Source: Campylobacterota bacterium
Lineage (GTDB): Bacteria; Campylobacterota; Campylobacteria; Campylobacterales; Sulfurovaceae
Length of the DNA: 32,399 bases
NCBI GenBank assembly: GCA_011048515.1
Contig: DSDW01000091.1
Coordinates: forward strand, 1 to 32,399
Reading direction: 5' to 3'
Positions 31,138-32,399 of this stretch are shown piece after piece. The translations under genes were made by a program, and so were the position numbers. The notes under the pieces were generated by a model. That model was not told where the DNA came from. It saw only the letters and a list, made by a program, of their open reading frames with translations, and did no database searches. Position 1 is the first letter of the stretch, and every line of letters starts with the position of its first letter.

Positions 31138-31819
31138 CGTTTCCAAAGATACCTAGAAGCTGAAGCAGTGCAGTAAATATGTTGAGGAAGTCAAGATATA
31201 AAGATACTGCAGCATCTACCGGCGAGTCATAGGCGCCGTTAGCGATATTTTGCGTGTCATAGATCGTGAAGAGACTAAAGAGCAGCAAGATACCTGCTGT
31301 AATGATGATATGCATGATAGGGCTTTGCAGCAGGAAGTAGTTCACCAGTGACCCAACCACAACAATGATCAGCGTAATAAAGAGCGGTTTCCCCCAGCTT
31401 GCATAATCTTTCTTGCTGTTGATAGCAAAAAGACTCAGTGCCCCAAAAAGTACAGAAGTCATCAAAAATGCATTACCAATCACAGCGCCGTTACCTGCTC
31501 CGATCAATGAAGCCAAAAGCGGAACAAGTGATACGCCTGTAGCGAAAGTGAAAACAAAGAGTGCCGCTAGGTTCAGGCCCGGTTTATTTCTTGTCATTCC
31601 CAAGCCGATAAAGAGCATAAAGAGTTCAAAGCCGAAAATAAACCATTTATACTGCATAACAACATGCGCATAAGGCATAGTAAGGTATGCTCCTACAGCT
31701 GCTGCGATCATACTTGCAGCCAAAAGCTGATAGGTCTGCTTCATAAAACCGACAGAAGCACCCTCCTGAACATAACCGGATTCAGCGGTATTGCTGTAGT
31801 TTCTATTGTATAGAGCCAT
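31130..31819 (-). CDS. Bax inhibitor-1/YccA family membrane protein
   Basis: A 229-residue protein with about seven membrane segments. The start QEGASVGFMKQTYQLLAASMIAAAVGAYL and the closing IYDTQNIANGAYDSPVDAAVSLYLDFLNIFTALLQLLG are typical of the BI-1/YccA/YbhL family. Members act as calcium or proton leak channels or interact with the FtsH protease; the role here is not known. The C-terminus ends in GNDD. thiD2 overlaps its stop. Confidence 0.92.
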   Translation of the reverse strand: MALYNRNYSNTAESGYVQEGASVGFMKQTYQLLAASMIAAAVGAYLTMPYAHVVMQYKWFIFGFELFMLFIGLGMTRNKPGLNLAALFVFTFATGVSLVPLLASLIGAGNGAVIGNAFLMTSVLFGALSLFAINSKKDYASWGKPLFITLIIVVVGSLVNYFLLQSPIMHIIITAGILLLFSLFTIYDTQNIANGAYDSPVDAAVSLYLDFLNIFTALLQLLGIFGNDD

Positions 31820-31896
31820 TTTTATGTATCCTTTAATAAATTAATTTTAACGCTAGTATAATTTGCTTTGTTTAATCTAAGATTAATCACAAGAAC

Positions 31897-32073
31897 TTAT
31901 TGCATACTACGTTCTTTTTGCAGTAACAGATACTCTTTTTGTGCCAGTTCAGCCTCTGATTTGTTTTCCATGATCTGTGTATTGGCAGTCGTTGCCTCAG
32001 GCTCTTTAAGTTCGGGATCGCTCATACAGGCTGTGACCAACAGCATAGCAGATAAAAACAGTAAAAATCTCAT
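31897..32073 (-). CDS. Small lipoprotein, hypothetical
   Basis: A 58-residue protein with a lipoprotein signal: basic residue at position 2, hydrophobic core FLLFLSAMLL, and the lipobox VTAC with Cys16. The mature part (42 residues) is Glu/Ala/Thr-rich, partly helical, and ends in KEYLLLQKERSMQ. Asp at mature position +3 (CMSD) does not give a clear inner-membrane retention signal. AGAGAA precedes the ATG at 32073. Upstream in-frame codons up to 32127 lack a ribosome site. No homologue is recognised. Confidence 0.65.
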   Translation of the reverse strand: MRFLLFLSAMLLVTACMSDPELKEPEATTANTQIMENKSEAELAQKEYLLLQKERSMQ

Positions 32074-32127
32074 ATATTCTCTTTTTTTAATAAATATGTA
32101 GTTGTTATAGTATTCTATTTTTGTCAA

Positions 32128-32293
32128 TTAAATCAAGAAGAAGCTTTTAATCGCTTCTGCAATCATTTATAACAATTATATTAGAGTTGCATTAACAAAA
32201 AAAGAACAACAGAGTGTATTTATATAAATTTATGTAAGTAAATCATACAATTCAAAAAAAAACTAAAAAATCAAACTTTTTTCAAAAAAACCC
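32128..32293. other. AT-rich spacer upstream of the rRNA promoter with UP-like element
   Basis: No gene is seen between the lipoprotein start region and the rRNA promoter. The segment 32251-32293 is an A-tract and T-tract rich stretch directly upstream of the -35 box, as expected for an UP element that binds the alpha subunit of RNA polymerase. The rest is low-complexity AT sequence with a weak 6-bp dyad near 32139-32158. Confidence 0.55.
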
Positions 32294-32322
32294 TTGACAA
32301 CAAAGGAGTTTTTGTCTATAAT
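32294..32322 (+). promoter_or_regulatory. Strong sigma-70 promoter of an rRNA operon
   Basis: TTGACA at 32294-32299 and TATAAT at 32317-32322 are both perfect and 17 bases apart. This is the only fully consensus promoter in the window. With the AT-rich upstream region and the boxA-like leader after it, it marks a ribosomal RNA operon that begins off the right edge. Confidence 0.85.
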
Positions 32323-32344
32323 TCCCGTCCACAAACACAGAGAC

Positions 32345-32390
32345 CTAGGCTGAGTTAGCCCAGAGAGTGCGAGTGAATGATCTTTGACAA
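32345..32390 (+). promoter_or_regulatory. rRNA leader with small hairpin and boxA-like antitermination site
   Basis: TGATCTTTGACAA at 32378-32390 resembles the boxA antitermination element (E. coli TGCTCTTTAACAA) that loads NusB and NusE on rRNA transcripts. A small stem, GGCT-gagtt-AGCC at 32348-32360 extended past one mismatch, lies before it. The 16S gene itself is not reached. Confidence 0.7.
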
Positions 32391-32399
32391 CCAAATATA

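Overview
The gene set points to a chemolithotrophic or free-living member of the Campylobacterota (the former Epsilonproteobacteria), close to Sulfurovum or Sulfurimonas. The evidence is the secG-frr-pyrE order, a CetB-like lone PAS protein, a ThiD2-like stand-alone thiamine protein, trigger factor, ClpP and Def in one stretch, and the codon style. The placement is inference; no 16S sequence lies inside the window. Apart from a few short repeats the window looks like ordinary chromosome. I see no phage, insertion sequence, CRISPR array or tRNA.

Layout. 1-3.4 kb (+): a DUF134 regulator, two proteins of the dinitrogenase iron-molybdenum cofactor (NifX/NifB-like) family, the first with a His-rich tail, then an unknown membrane-anchored protein, TrmO and an MFS transporter. 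3.6-6.3 kb (+): tig, clpP and def (protein folding, proteolysis, N-terminal maturation). 6.5-7.9 kb (-): gdhA. 8.0-9.6 kb (+): a YifB/ComM-type AAA+ ATPase. 9.8-11.9 kb: a divergent yeiH-type transporter and LysR regulator pair.

11.9-25.2 kb: a type II secretion system (T2SS) split into two divergent transcripts that start from one palindromic promoter near 17.56 kb. Leftward run gspG, gspH-like, gspI-like and gspF, followed by tightly coupled genes for an outer-membrane beta-barrel, an RDD protein, an MFS transporter and MobA. Rightward run gspK, gspL-, gspM- and gspN-like genes, gspC, gspD, gspE and a gspJ-like prepilin. Together they give secretin, inner-membrane platform, ATPase and five pseudopilins. 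A prepilin peptidase is not in the window. A HerA/FtsK-like ATPase follows on the same strand with its own promoter.

27.7-32.4 kb: a CetB-like PAS protein, then pyrE, frr and secG on the minus strand, a BioC-like methyltransferase, ThiD2, a Bax-inhibitor-1 family membrane protein and a small lipoprotein. The last 110 bases are a strong ribosomal RNA operon promoter with an AT-rich upstream element and a boxA-like leader, so a 16S rRNA gene should begin just past the right edge.

The most unusual non-coding structure is a set of modular hairpin repeats in the spacers that flank clpP-def (4947-5162 and 6273-6551). Flanks are conserved while stems change but stay palindromic. A different family of TTCGA-core repeats fills 9607-9766. 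All coordinates and motifs were read by eye. Family names rest on recognising conserved motifs, with no database search.
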